The notes under the pieces were generated by a model, which made no database searches, was not told where the DNA came from, and saw nothing but the letters and a program-made list of their open reading frames with translations. DNA of 64,000 nucleotides from Panopea generosa (Eukaryota > Mollusca > Bivalvia > Adapedonta > Hiatellidae), in contig CM055906.1 of NCBI GenBank assembly GCA_029582155.1, positions 11,217,101 through 11,281,100 on the forward strand, given 5' to 3'. Of the stretch, positions 1 through 11,156 are shown piece by piece; position 1 is the first letter of the stretch, and the number at the start of each line of letters is the position of its first letter. The position numbers were made by a program, and so were the translations under genes.

Positions 1-27
1 CGTAACTTGTGCATAGGCGTAGGAGCC

Positions 28-62
28 GGGGGAGGGGGGGGGGGCAAGCCGCCCCCGCCCCC
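28..62. other. G-run/C-run inverted pair
   Basis: A run of G with one A is followed after a short AAGC spacer by C-rich sequence, so the two halves can pair as a GC hairpin, and the G-run alone could form a quadruplex. No gene is visible in the surrounding 600 bases. Confidence 0.5.
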
Positions 63-659
63 AATATTCAGGTTCAGCATATACTTTGGGCCTGGAAGTA
101 CATCCTCATACACTCTTTCCTCAGGTTTCCCCTCCTCAATAATTGAAACACTCATACGCCCATGTTGTGTGGTTCCGGGTAAGAATAAGGTCATGTCAAT
201 CTCTGCAAATGGACAGGATCCGCAAAATGGGTATCATATCCATTTTATCATTTTGCTATGTACATCCTTGTGGCTAAGATATCAACTCCTGTATGGTTCC
301 GGGATAACAAGAATATGGCCTTTAGATCATGCATGTTGCTAGAGGCAACGCCTGAGTGTTGAATATAACTTGTTGGAATTATGCAGTCCTGCAGGTACCA
401 GGATGCAGGTTCAATTTGAATATCCTTTGTTGTTGTTTGAATTTAATTTGTATGTGAAACTGTTGTTTTGTAGATTAGTTCCCCTCTCTGATAGAGCGTC
501 TGTGCTGATGCCTACAGAACGCTACTATTCAACATACTTTGTCATCAACTTGTTTCCATATGTTTTACAAAAAAGATACTTTGGTATGCATAATAAAGAT
601 TTCATTCTTTTTTTAGTCCGCATATGCCTACTTCCTTTTAACATTGTACATTCAAGAGA

Positions 660-835
660 TATGAAAACGCAACGCATACCGTAAAGAGATAACGCAATGC
701 ATGCCTTGAAGATATATGAAAACGCAACACATGAAAAGATGTGAAAACGCAACACATGAAAAGATGTGAAAACGCAAGACAGGAAGAGATATGAAAACGC
801 AACACAGGAAGAGATATGAAAACGCACCATGTTTA
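660..835. repeat. Tandem repeat, about 24 bp, GAAAACGCAACACATG core
   Basis: About seven imperfect copies of a roughly 24-bp unit with the core GAAAACGCAACACATG. The reverse-strand reading frame across it is repetitive and is not taken as coding. An inverted copy lies downstream at 970-990. Confidence 0.8.
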
Positions 836-969
836 GCACCAGTTATATCCATATCCTACAGTAATTATTGTCTGTTGATATTATTTGTTGTTTACTTGCG
901 ATGTTACTGAGTATCTTGATACCGTTTGCATTATTGTCACTTTTTTTTCGAAGTAAGTCCCCTTTAAAC

Positions 970-990
970 CATGTGTTGCGTTTTCACATC
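970..990. repeat. Inverted partner of the 24-bp array
   Basis: These 21 bases are the exact reverse complement of 738-758 within the upstream array, so the two arms could fold into a long stem around a loop of about 210 bases. It may be the other end of a small inverted-repeat element. Confidence 0.65.
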
Positions 991-1264
991 TATATAATCT
1001 TTTTATTTCTTTTTTACATCTCTTGAGCGTGTAGCCATTTTTTACATTGTTTTTTCTTATACGGAAATGTACTGTGTACATACGAGTCCATATTGTTGCC
1101 ACATATTCCCATTGTTAGACTATAGGAGGTATCTGCGCCATCTCCCTGGCAACAGCAGCATTTTGGTGTATATTTCCCAGCACCAAAAAAATAACTTAAA
1201 TGCCCTATTATGTTTATGTTATTTTAATTTGTATAGTGCTTTTATAGTAACTATGAGGGGTAAC

Positions 1265-1610
1265 AATAGAATTATCCATGCTAAAACTGATGGACACCAT
1301 TTCTCCATGCTTAAACTGCGGGGCACCATTTCTCTATGCTAAAACTGCAGGATACCATTTCTCTATGCTTAAACTGCGGGGCACCATTTCTCCATGCTAA
1401 AACTGCGGGGCACCATTTCTTTATGCGTAAACTGCGGGGCACCATTTCTCCATGCTAAAACTGCGGGGCACCATTGCTCTATGCTAAAACTACGGGGCAC
1501 CATTTCTCTATGCTTAAACTACGGGGCACCATTTCTCCATGCTAAAACTGCGGGACACAATTTCTCTATGCTTAAACTGCGGGGCACCATTTCTCCATGC
1601 GGGGCACTAA
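1265..1610. repeat. 29-bp minisatellite, about 11 copies
   Basis: Repeats of AAACTGCGGGGCACCATTTC with a spacing of 29 bases, measured between successive GGGCACC cores. The open frame across it is a by-product of the period and shows no protein character. Confidence 0.9.
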
Positions 1611-1824
1611 TATTAGGTACCAACAAGTAAAACTTGCAAATAGCGATATGTTTCTCATCTCTTTTTTTACCTTTTCATGTGGGTCTAGGATATAAGTTTT
1701 AATTTAATTTAAGCCCGACTTTTTTGTCCGCGAAGTTTAAAAAATGTTTGAGTATGGTCAATCAATATATTGTGAGTATGCAGGGAACGCAATGGTGACT
1801 GACATTTATTTGGATTAATTGCAG

Positions 1825-1926
1825 GTACCTCGAGTCTTCATTAACGGGAAGAGTGTTGGCGGATGTAACGACACACATAGGCTGCACGAACAAGGCAAAC
1901 TCAAAGATATGATTAAAATGGATTGA
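1825..1926 (+). CDS. Glutaredoxin, terminal exon of an upstream paralogue
   Basis: A splice acceptor (TTAATTGCAG) precedes an open 33-codon exon that begins VPRVFINGKSVGG and ends HEQGKLKDMIKMD before TGA. VP-[KR]-VFINGK-x-[IV]-GG is the glutathione-binding part of the thioredoxin fold in glutaredoxins: the cis-proline lies in VP, and the GG-x-D region follows. Here the second motif reads GGCND. The exon matches, in phase (0) and position, the second exon of the complete gene at 3717-4615, so the two are tandem duplicates. The first exon with the CxxC active site is not in the window and should lie to the left. A possible poly(A) signal follows at 2082-2087. Family is clear; which glutaredoxin subclass is not. 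Confidence 0.85.
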   Translation, partial: VPRVFINGKSVGGCNDTHRLHEQGKLKDMIKMD

Positions 1927-2081
1927 CCAATAACTACATCAAACGGACCCGGAATAATTGTCAACGATTTTCTTTTTGATTACCAGACATGCGTCAACTT
2001 TTGAAATTCACTTTGACTATCTATTTTATTATTATGTTACTAATGGAATTTGAAATATGCATATACATGAGACATCAACTG

Positions 2082-2087
2082 AATAAA
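2082..2087 (+). promoter_or_regulatory. Possible poly(A) signal of upstream glutaredoxin
   Basis: AATAAA lies 156 bases after the TGA of the upstream glutaredoxin exon, a plausible 3' UTR length. Confidence 0.4.
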
Positions 2088-3716
2088 AAAATTGTTGTGT
2101 GTGGTATTTACATAAATACACGTGTTATTTTTTATAAATATACTTTAATCTCTAATTCTTTCTCTTGCTCTCGTCCATTAATAATGACCTTGATTTCATT
2201 CATTATTTGACAAGAATTAAACCATTTAAGTGGCCATTTGTGTTAAAATGTCCTTTGTTATATGAATGTAGTGGTCCGGTGTATAGACGATAAGCGGTCC
2301 CATTGAACTATGTATATAATCTTATATATATTATGGTACAAAATATAGATATTTCACTGTTCGGTAACTGTTTTTGTTATAAACTGTGAACACATCCGCA
2401 TGCATATTGCATTCTAGCTTTACTTCGGGATTTCCACCCTAGCGAATGTAATAAATTAAGCGAATGAAAGATTATTGCAGATCTACTACACTTAAAAGAA
2501 ATGATTACATGTTCAATCTTCATTCCGCACACATTTATGAATTTAAAACAAATTGTTTCCATTGAAAGATAAATAATTTACTCTAACAGTGTCAACAATA
2601 AATGTGGGGCGACGTTTTAACATATATTCCATCATTTTTGATAAGAACTCACATCTGCGATACCAAGAAATGGAATTTTATATAAAAATCAGGTTAGTTT
2701 CACATACGAATTTTAATCCTAGCGATGAAATCTAAACGTTAACTGTGGCAAACTCACCCAACCCAGTGCTATGGAGCGGTGTAAAAATCGGAAGAAAAGT
2801 GCGATTCAGCTAATATTTTGGCAGATTACTTTCTTAATATTTGATGAATATTCGCAAAACAAAGACGAACCCGTCTCTATATAGATATGAACCATCGGTG
2901 CTATCAAGTGGCCATTACAAACTCGTATATTTTTTAAGAAAATGCGCAACGGCGTATTTTTATAATTTGCACCACTCCATACTATAATCTTTTCAACAGG
3001 GCAAAATACGCGGTGACGCAGTCTTTGTTACATGTATTTTCATGAAATATAGAGAAAGTTATCTGCAAACTGTTACCTGAAGCGGGCACATTTCTTCCAA
3101 TGTTTACACCACTCAATAGAATTAGGTCACGTGGGTTCGCCACCGTGAACGTTAACGGCATGCCCATTTTAATAATGAATATATCACGAGTGCAGTGCTT
3201 GGCCCAGTGGGCTTCGCGTCATCATTAACTATGGTAGATAATGCGGACACTAACCAATCTGTAAAATTATCTTGCATTGATTACTTCTCAAACAGAGAGA
3301 AATATGAATTATTAATAATCTCAAACACTTGAAAAGTCAATACTTGCCAGCCATTTATCTTAACTTTTGTTTGCGACAATAACGGACTTTCGATCCAGAG
3401 AGTGGTTTGTGGTCAAATTGCAAAACAAATCAATAGACTGTAACATTTTCAATACCCGTTTATAGACAAACGGCCTATACAAGCCATACAGTGTGCGCAT
3501 TAGCCGTGTTAAAGGTCAAGGTAAAATCAAAGAATTTTTTTTAAAAAACAGTAATTCTGACATTTAATAAATTTGCATCGGAATACGACGCATTGCTCGA
3601 TAAAGCACAAAGCATGAGTCAATACCAACTAATAAAGTGCATCTTAAATAGAGGAAATAAAAAATACTAAGATTGTCTGTCATTGGAATATATACAATAA
3701 AAACGATAAGTGCAAA
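2088..3716. other. Intergenic region between tandem glutaredoxins
   Basis: No protein-like reading frame on either strand. It must hold the promoter of the downstream glutaredoxin, but I can point to no definite TATA box or initiator. Confidence 0.5.
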
Positions 3717-4025
3717 ATGGAGAATTCTGACATGATGATTGCATGGGGAGTTGGTGAGAATAGTCTGCAAAAAAGGGAACCAAAACTTCCAGCAAATACG
3801 GGAACGTCGAACGTTACAGAAATCCTCAACTCGATGATTGCCACAAACAAGGTTGTGGTATTCTCCAACAGCGGCTGCGTTTATTGTTTGGGCGCCAAGA
3901 ACGCCATACGGAAACATTTTGGGAGAGACTTCACAAAGGCAGATGTGTCATTTCTGGAAGTAGATAGAGAGGAAGACAAGACGGATATACAACGTTATCT
4001 GAAAGATGTCACCGGGGGCATATCT
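3717..4025 (+). CDS. Glutaredoxin, exon 1 (CVYC active site)
   Basis: First coding exon of a 140-residue glutaredoxin; continues at 4502. Glutaredoxins reduce protein-glutathione mixed disulfides with glutathione as electron donor. Residues 1-35 are a leader-like N-terminal stretch without a recognised motif. The fold then begins with KVVVFSNSGCVYC, where C54 and C57 are the active-site pair. CVYC replaces the classic CPYC and is closer to the CSYC type of vertebrate GLRX2. An LEVDREEDKTDIQ stretch (second strand and helix) follows, and the exon ends ...TGGIS at a good donor (GTAAGT), phase 0. The start is the first in-frame ATG, in the context AAAATGG. The order Cxx[15 protein letters not shown] and the length fit a dithiol glutaredoxin. 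Mitochondrial, cytosolic or nuclear location cannot be read from this sequence. The gene sits next to a tandem paralogue. Confidence 0.92.
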
Positions 4026-4292
4026 GTAAGTAAATACACAATTAATTGATTTGTTTTATTTTCTTATAAATCGTGTGTTGCAGTAGCGAGATTTCCTTAA
4101 TACTTAAAAGGGTACATATTCTATATAGGTCAGGCGCGCTGATCAGATTATAATGTGTTGTTGTTTTTGACAAAATAAAAGCTAAAAACAACACACTAAA
4201 AACATCCACAGGACACCAAGTAACGACAAAGTTGTCTGGTTATGTAGATCTGGTATGTTTATATTGTGTTAATGTTTTTGTTACAATTAAAT

Positions 4293-4330
4293 GCGTGCGT
4301 GCGTGCGTGCGCGTGTGTGCGTGCGTGTGC
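4293..4330. repeat. GCGT/GT microsatellite in glutaredoxin intron
   Basis: Alternating purine-pyrimidine GCGT and GTGC repeats lie in the single intron (4026-4501). This composition can adopt Z-DNA. It has no coding role. Confidence 0.85.
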
Positions 4331-4501
4331 TATAGACTGATCGCCTGCTGTGTTGTTTGGGTCATCTGTAAAATATTCAAGTCGTCTACCTGTGTACTTG
4401 GGGCGGAGTTGTGGTGGTGATACAGTGACTTTGTTTTTATATATTTTTTTATCTCATCGCGGTTCATTGTAACACAACAGCTGCATTGTTTTACGTTTCA
4501 G

Positions 4502-4615
4502 GTACCAAAAGTATTTATAAATGGTAAATTTGTCGGTGGCATGGACGCAACTACCAGACTTCACAAGAGCGGAGAACTAACTCAGATGCTAACGGGGAAA
4601 ACGGAGAACAGATGA
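4502..4615 (+). CDS. Glutaredoxin, exon 2
   Basis: Follows an acceptor (TTACGTTTCAG) and joins exon 1 in phase 0 to give ...[17 protein letters not shown]. It then reads [17 protein letters not shown] and ends KTENR before TGA at 4613-4615. The cis-proline of VPK and the GG-x-D region bind glutathione. The usual residue before VP is threonine; here the exon junction gives SVP. The sequence is about half identical to the terminal exon at 1825-1926. An AATAAA at 4627-4632 follows the stop by only 11 bases and is probably too close to be the main poly(A) signal. Confidence 0.92.
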   Translation, partial: VPKVFINGKFVGGMDATTRLHKSGELTQMLTGKTENR

Positions 4616-5318
4616 TGAGGATGGGAAATAAACCTGGGTTCAACATCCACGATATTGCAACCCGCCGTTAATGTATTACAAACCACTATCACAACAGTGC
4701 GACGCACAGCATTTTTTGCTGTCGTTTTTTTACCATCATAAAATGACCATACATTACATATTGTGTACGGACATCTGTGAACTTACAAACGTTCTTATTT
4801 AAGCTGTTTAGGGACGCTCCCCTTTAGTCTTGGGCAATCTGATTTCCCATTCTAATGTACCACATGCACCTTAAAGCTGTTACAACTTCATGAAAAAGCA
4901 CCTGTGGTAATCCAAACCTGGCAGAATACATAAGCAGACGCCTAAGTTGTCACCTGTAGACAGAGATATGATGAATATAAGCCATCTGTAAAACAATGAC
5001 TAACGACCTAATTTAAAACAATTATTAGATGGTCACCGCTTGAAATATTTATTTGCAGATATTGTCACACACTCGAGTTGTTGTATACATGAAAAGTATA
5101 AATGAGTTTTAAGTCCTAGCATTTAAACTCAATTTACATACGAACATTATCTTGACACCAAGGAATTATCTATACAAGTCCTTGTTGACATGTAGTGCGA
5201 CATATTGCTCGCCTCTATGGAGTTTTTTTATTTTGCGTCTCCCGAGTCGCCGTTATGGACAGCAGATAATAAAAAAGCTGTCTATTCACGTATTATTTAA
5301 TCAGGCTATATTGACATG
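4616..5318. other. Sequence between glutaredoxin and the Tc1 element
   Basis: 3' UTR and flank of the glutaredoxin gene. No second gene, structured RNA or repeat is evident. Confidence 0.4.
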
Positions 5319-5320
5319 TA

Positions 5321-6898
5321 TACTTAGCAAAAATAGAAACGTCCCTCCATATTTCAGGAAAGATTTATCGAAAACCAAAAGGGTTACTTTTATGAATCAA
5401 AATAGAAAAACAAGTTCATTCATTTCTGTATCAAAACCAATTAATAACGTCTGGCTATCTTGTTAAGTTTTCGAGAGATAACCGGTCAAGAGAGGTAGGT
5501 GTCAAAATCAAAAATCCCAAAAACTCAGAAAGGTGTTATTGAATGTTTAGAGATGGAATTTCAATAAGAAATGTGGCACATCCAGTAAATCTCGTTAGTA
5601 CCGAGTGTGGCCACCATTTGCATGAATGCATACAATGATCCTACGCCGCATCAACGTAACGTAACGCAATACCAGTGCGTTGGGCAAATTCCTCCATTCC
5701 TGTTGTAACGCCTATGTAAGATCGCGAACATTGTCAATCTGATCGTTAGCTCGTGCTTTGCGGCCCAGCTGATCCCATATGTGCACAATGGGGTTGAGAT
5801 CCGGGAAAACCGCGCGCCATGGCATGACGTTGACATTGTTTTGCTGCAAGAATTGAGTGGTACCCTGGCTACATGTGGACGGGCATTGTCCTGCATCAAT
5901 GTTATACCAGGACCATGCTGACGAATAAATGGTAAGTCATATGCATTTAGCACGTCTGCAACATAACGCTGTGCATTAATGTTGCCCTGTACAACAACCA
6001 AATCTGTCTTCCGGTTTCCCATGATCCTACCCCAGACCATTACGCTCCCTCCCCCAAACCTGTTCTTCTCAACAATGCAACAATCGGCGAATCTTTCATT
6101 TTTACGCCTGTATACCCGTAATCTTCCGTCAGCATGACTAACTTTGAACCGAGATAAATCGGTGAACAAAACTCGGTTCCAGTCAGCCCTTCTCCAAATC
6201 AGATGACGTCGCGCCAATAACAGCCTGGCAGCACGGTGACGTTGGGTCATCATCTGACCAGTGTACGGGCGGCGTGCCCTGATTGGTTGGGCGTTACGAC
6301 GCAACCGGTTGCGAATGGTCTGCCCTGAGACACCGTATTGCCTAGCAGTGACTGTGGCTGCCAATTGACGTTGACGTAAGTGCGTCAACGTAATGAAACT
6401 ATCGGCTCTAGCCGTCGTTACACGAGGTCTACCAGGTCGCTGCCGGTCGTGAACAGCCCCAGTCTGCTGGTACCGGGATGCAAGACGATCAATCGTCTTC
6501 CGACAGCACCCGAACCGACGCGCGACTACCCTGGCGGACATCCCACCCGCAAGCATCCCAATTGCCTGATTTCGCTCGTTTTCGGAAAGCCGTGGCATAT
6601 CGAAAACAGTGAAAATTAAAGAAAAAAATTTAATTTTCAGAATAGCCCCTATCGTATGAATGGTACGACATGAACTGAATCAACATATGGATGACATGTA
6701 TAGCGTGCACGTGCAAAACGTGCAAATGACCGTTCCGGCTACTGGCCGATATGTAAACCGTGCGTATCGGGTAAACTGTACACGATCGTATTCTGAACAT
6801 CGCCAGGGTTTAAAATACATGTACATTGAACATGTAGCAACTACACAGACAAAGCTTCACCGGCTTTAAAACAGGGACGTTTCTAGTTTTCCTGAGTA
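5321..6898 (-). mobile_element. Tc1/mariner-type transposon, complete ends, 1578 bp
   Basis: The 26 bases at 5321-5346 and the reverse complement of 6873-6898 match at 23 positions; both end inward in GAAACGTCCCT. Each end is flanked by TA (5319-5320, 6899-6900), the target duplication of the IS630-Tc1-mariner superfamily. The single minus-strand transposase is broken, so this copy should not move itself. The 5' leader holds an 11-bp inverted repeat (6610-6620 with 6629-6639). Confidence 0.93.
5595..6598 (-). pseudogene. Tc1-like transposase, frameshifted
   Basis: Cut-and-paste transposase of the DDE/D family. The N-terminus (MPRLSENERNQAIGML) opens a paired helix-turn-helix region for binding the terminal repeats, with GRPR between the two halves (about residues 55-58). 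The catalytic core shows LFTDLSRF (first Asp; the residue after it is usually Glu) and LMQDNARPH (second Asp). After ...RPHVARV the frame is lost around 5859-5863. The expected FPDLNPI...HIWDQL block, with the third acidic residue, continues in another frame. That continuation holds a further in-frame TAG (minus strand of 5712-5714) where the family has Gln, then runs to TAA at 5595-5597. With one frameshift and one nonsense codon this is a decayed copy. The start is the ATG opening the conserved N-terminus. Confidence 0.92.
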
Positions 6899-6904
6899 TA
6901 CATT

Positions 6905-7110
6905 ATAATGAGGGAGCGCGTGGTCCAGTGATAGAACATCCGAGGGTTATGACTTCAGTCCTCCAGGGTCATGACTTCAGTCCTCCACCAAGGTTGTGTG
7001 TACTGTCCGCATATGCTTAGTGCTTGTTTTACCAAGAAATACTTTGAGCGTGACTTGTATAAGCTGTAATTACTTGTTTCACATTCGAAATGGAATAAAT
7101 AAGTTTAAAC
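6905..7110 (+). repeat. tRNA-derived SINE-like repeat, family B, copy 1
   Basis: GTGGTCCAGTGATAGAACATC resembles a tRNA A-box region. A duplicated GACTTCAGTCCTCC follows in the B-box position, then a tail including GGAATAAATAAG. It shares head and tail with 7975-8105. No functional tRNA fold is claimed. Confidence 0.55.
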
Positions 7111-7499
7111 TAAATGCATATATGTCTATATTAAGACTCACTACACACATTCTTTGAATTCAAAGAGGTGCTGTTATGCTATAACTGAAATGAGAGTGTG
7201 TACACTTTGCAATCCTTCAGATGTAGAAGACAACTTCCATTTTGTTTGTGTTTTTTCCTGTTACAGTGATAGTATTACATAAAACATATGAAGGCATTCT
7301 GTTATGCGAGGCCGTCCGTGTTTTAATATTAGGTGAAATATTCTATGATAGATTTATACAGATCAGCAAGGAACCTTAGATTAGTGACTTAATAACAATT
7401 AGCTATCTAAAAGAATGAATTTGTTGAATACCTAACAATTTAAATAGAGTGGTTCATCCTCTAATATGAAAGTAATGTAACATGATATAATAACCACAC

Positions 7500-7521
7500 A
7501 CATATATATATATATATATAG
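7500..7521. repeat. (TA)n microsatellite
   Basis: Short alternating TA run. Confidence 0.9.
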
Positions 7522-7619
7522 TTAATATGTATTGTTAGATGATGCACTATATACAAATCTAAATAAAATTCATATTCTGTTCATTTGTTCTGATAAAATC
7601 AATTACCTGTCATTTAAAT

Positions 7620-7912
7620 CATTGATTGATTGATTGAATATTTAGCGTCATTTTTATGTCATCGAGGGCTAACAGACGATCAGTTAACCTAACCACTGTT
7701 TCCTGGGATTAATCAGTACTCGAGCACACCCCATTTTCGCAAGTAACTAATAACTTTCCCACTTGAATCAGTTGTGAGAGACGAATGATAATGAGACACA
7801 ATGTCGTATATCAATCATCACGGAGACTGTTGCCGGGAGGGGGATTCGAACTCACTACCCCTGGATTGATAGTCAGAAGCGTAACTGAATGAGCTAATCC
7901 GACCCGGCGTCA
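7620..7912 (-). repeat. tRNA-derived SINE, family A, copy 1
   Basis: Read on the minus strand it starts with a tRNA-like head: an A-box-like TTAGCTCATTCAGTTACG, then a B box GAGTTCGAATCC. A conserved body with GGAAACAGTGGTTAGGTTAA follows, then GAGGGC(T)...TGACG and a short TGATTGATTGA tail. Further copies lie at 13880-14140 (plus), 28985-29275 (minus) and 49085-49275 (minus, headless). Confidence 0.8.
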
Positions 7913-7974
7913 TTAAAACATCAAAACCATGTAATTGTACTAACATTTTATCAGTTTTTATCACATCGACTCAC

Positions 7975-8105
7975 TGAAGCATGGTCCAGTGATGCAGCAC
8001 CACTAACAGTCTCGGAGGGTCGTGAGTTCGATCCTCCGGCACGGCTTTGTGTGGTGTCATTTAGCAAGATTTATAATAACTTGTTACACAATTGAAGTAA
8101 ATAAA
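7975..8105 (+). repeat. tRNA-derived SINE-like repeat, family B, copy 2
   Basis: GCATGGTCCAGTGATGCAGC, then GAGTTCGATCCTCCGGC, gives A- and B-box-like sequences; the tail is AATTGAAGTAAATAAATA. Related to 6905-7110. Confidence 0.65.
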
Positions 8106-8160
8106 TAGTTAAAGACGTGCACTCTTATTCCACTAGGGCAAATTTGTATAATTTAGTGTA

Positions 8161-8313
8161 CCCAAATACAATGGGAAAGAGAACGTAACCTTCTTTTACA
8201 GTGCAATCAATGATTGGAATGCATTGCCTGCTGACATTAAGAAAATTAATAAAATTAGTCACTTTAAAATTTCTGTCAAGACCCATTTATTAGACAGAGC
8301 TAGGAAAGCATAG
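8161..8313 (+). pseudogene. 3' tail of a non-LTR retrotransposon reverse transcriptase ORF
   Basis: The frame reads PKYNGKENVTFFYSAINDWN, then ALPADIKKINK, HFKISVKTHLL and DRARKA before TAG. The pattern F-x-Y-x-A-I-x-x-WN-x-LP-x-x-IK...FK-x-x-x-K-x-HL is the usual C-terminus of reverse transcriptase ORFs in jockey/CR1-type non-LTR elements. The polymerase and endonuclease are missing and the sequence just upstream has stops, as in a 5'-truncated insertion. Confidence 0.75.
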
Positions 8314-8930
8314 TTTATTTATTGCACTTGTTGACTAGATATGCTCAATGTTTTTAATTGTAATATTTTTATACAAAATTTGTGATAAAAATAATATATT
8401 TGTAAACGGCAAATATATTATGGAAACATTCCATGTGGTAACTTCCAAATTCCAAAGTATTCAACTTTATATTATGTTTATTTAATTTAATTGCAATTTT
8501 GTAATGTATACTCCTAGTAAGTATAGTACTAAGGACCTCATTGGAAATAAGCCTTCGGGCTTTATGGGCAATGCAAGGGTATTACACACTATCATGTATG
8601 TCCAATGTTGCATTAATAGAATACTTCTTTGAGATTTGCCATTCATTTCATTTAAGTTACCATAGTTTTCTATAGAATATTTTATTGTGATAGATCAACT
8701 TTTTACACTGGATTTTGCCAAAACAGAAGTATATAATTACGTTCTGTGATACTTTATATTAAATAAGTTGCAATACTTAATTAATTTTATGTAATATGGT
8801 TGATAGTTATAAAATAACCTTTCACTAATGAATTTATTTTTTTCATTTGTAATTGAGTATGTATATTTAATGAAATTGTATATATGTGTTTTAACCTAAA
8901 TAAATATCAATCAATCGATCAATACAACAA
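8314..8930 (+). mobile_element. 3' UTR of the truncated non-LTR element
   Basis: AT-rich sequence after the ORF tail, ending around CCTAAATAAATATCAATCAATCGATCAATA. The end is placed at the short ATCA repeats and is approximate. Confidence 0.5.
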
Positions 8931-8934
8931 AGGT

Positions 8935-9105
8935 TATTGGACAGAATTCCTATAATGAATGAATGACTGAATAGGGTTTTACGGCGTACCAACACATTAT
9001 AGGTTATTTGAGGCCAACAGGAAGATTCCAGGTTCACTCTACATGTACAAAAACAACATATTAACAACAAATGAATATGCAGAATGAACGTAGAACTCAC
9101 TCATG
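8935..9105. repeat. Dispersed repeat, shared with 18313-18440
   Basis: Shares GGGTTTTACGGCGTACCAAC, then ACAGGAAGATTCCAGG and TCACTCTACATG, with an intronic copy at 18313-18440. Likely SINE-related. Confidence 0.6.
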
Positions 9106-9313
9106 GCTCCCTGGAACCACACAGGGGTTGATAATTTAACTACAATAGTGAATATGACAAAAAATGATAAAATGAACATGACACCCATTCAGAGGATTCC
9201 TACCCCTCTGCAGAGATCGACAGTGATTCTATTCATAGCCGGAACCACACAGGCTGAATTCCTATAAATTACCGTATCTTAAACAAATATGCACTTCTAT
9301 TACTATATGTAAA

Positions 9314-9360
9314 ACAAGAGCACCACGTGCTGGTGCAGATGCTCACCTGTTACTGCAAGT
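9314..9360 (+). mobile_element. 5' end of a terminal-hairpin element (GCACCA stem)
   Basis: ACAAGA is followed by a perfect 6-bp stem, GCACCA/TGGTGC (9320-9325 with 9331-9336, loop CGTGC), then ATGCTCACCTG. The layout is that of the elements at 34571, 38385, 41464, 44571 and 62275. No matching 3' end is evident nearby. Confidence 0.55.
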
Positions 9361-10769
9361 AATATAATATAAAGTGTAGAAGTATGGCAATGTACATCTC
9401 ATCTTCAGTAAACCATCTATATATGCCAAAGGCCTAATTCCTTGTATATACTAAAACATGGGCTGTCCCAAACAATTATAATTGGTATGGTGAACTAATA
9501 AACATCACAACTATTAAATTTTCAATTTATTTCATTCACGTTTATTATATTTACGATTTTACATAAATTATATAAATAAGAACATTTACTCACATTTCTA
9601 ATTACAGGAAGTTGATTTACAGGAAATATGGAAAATTATAATAGCAATAAAATATCTTTAATAACAATAACACAGGTGTGCATGATAAAATAATCACATC
9701 TTGTAAACAAACAACTGCAAATTAAGCTTATAAACTTATCACACCTAACAGTATTGGAGCTTTTACTCTTAACTCATTCAGTGCGTAACAGTTTAACCAC
9801 AGTGATCTATTTTATCACTCTGGCAGAACATCAGCACTGTTCCACACATAAATGGTTACCTGTATACGTTTCTGGATATGCTTAAGTAACATATCAATCC
9901 TAGCTATATTAGTATGTCATTAGAGTATACCCTTAGGGTTGATAGTCCTGCAAACTTGTAAAGAATTGAATTGGAAGAAATCACCTGCTACTAAGAAAAT
10001 CTACTGATTCACAAAATTTAAAAATACAACAGAAATTTCCTAATATTTGTAGTCAATGTCTACTCGATATTAACTGTGCACTAGTTTTGATATTTACGAT
10101 ATTGTCAATCGTTGTTAGGTGATGTTACATGGTAGAGGTCAATTTATTAACCTTTTTGTAAACTTCTTCTAAATGATCATAGGTGGCTAGTAAGACTGAA
10201 TTATTGTATGGTGGCATAGTTCTGCCAGCCTGATAGTCAGGTAGTCTATTTATTATGTGGACATCAGAAACGTATGATGTCTACATCTAACTCATTGTGT
10301 TGACGTCCTCATCTTTATTACGGTAAGCCAACTATTCAAATGATTATGACATGTGTGACTTACTGGCTAAAAAAGCTTATTAATTACTGATGGTGACACA
10401 TCACTGATAATCAACTTGGAAATCAACTTGTTTAGTATGGATTTACCTGTATCAAACCCTGGTGGCATCAGTAACTCAGAAGTTGGTGGCAGGACAGGGC
10501 ACTTATACTGTTTTTTTCAGCCAGTTAATCACTTACTGATGTTACAGTAACTATTATACGAAGACTATGTTTCTATAATGAGTGGACATCATATGTTCCT
10601 ACTGTTACTTAATGAAGTGGTTGTGTAACCATTACAGTATGCCACCATACAATTGCTGTGAATTTTGATGGGTAGATATTGAAACATTTGATTTTTTTTT
10701 TATTTATTGAGGATATTGGTATAATTAGTTACCTATAATGGAATGATAGATACCATAAATTGGATTAGG

Positions 10770-10831
10770 TAGGTTGGTAGGCAGGCAAGCGGGCAGGTAG
10801 ACAGTCGGACAGGCAGGCAGGCAGGCAGGTA
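10770..10831. repeat. GGCA/GGTA microsatellite
   Basis: Tetranucleotide repeats of GGCA with GGTA and CGGG variants. A second tract of the same type is at 11157-11262. Confidence 0.85.
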
Positions 10832-11156
10832 CCGGTATATTTGTTCAATAGTCAGGTCTTTAATACAATAATTTATTGATGTTATGGTGTCCATGTAACT
10901 TTCTTAAATATACCAGACAATGATAACTGCCACTTTACCCATGAGAGATATTTCTATCTCACCTTAAGGTCAAGATAAAATTCACATGCCTACAAAATGC
11001 CCGACATCTCATAAAAACAAAACTTTAGTGACTTGCCAGAGAAAGAAATAATCATGAGTATACGCTTGCATTACTAGATTTCAATTTTTCAAACTAGTAC
11101 CCATGAAAAATCTTATAACCTGTGATCACCATATTGAACTATAGTCTCGATACCAG

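Noticed and set aside
1394-1630. 78-codon ORF
   Set aside because: Read-through of the 29-bp minisatellite.
5152-5466. 104-codon plus-strand ORF
   Set aside because: Straddles the left end of the Tc1-type element; no family resemblance.
7820-7912. tRNA gene
   Set aside because: A/B boxes are present but the arms pair poorly and the sequence continues into a repeated SINE body found four times.
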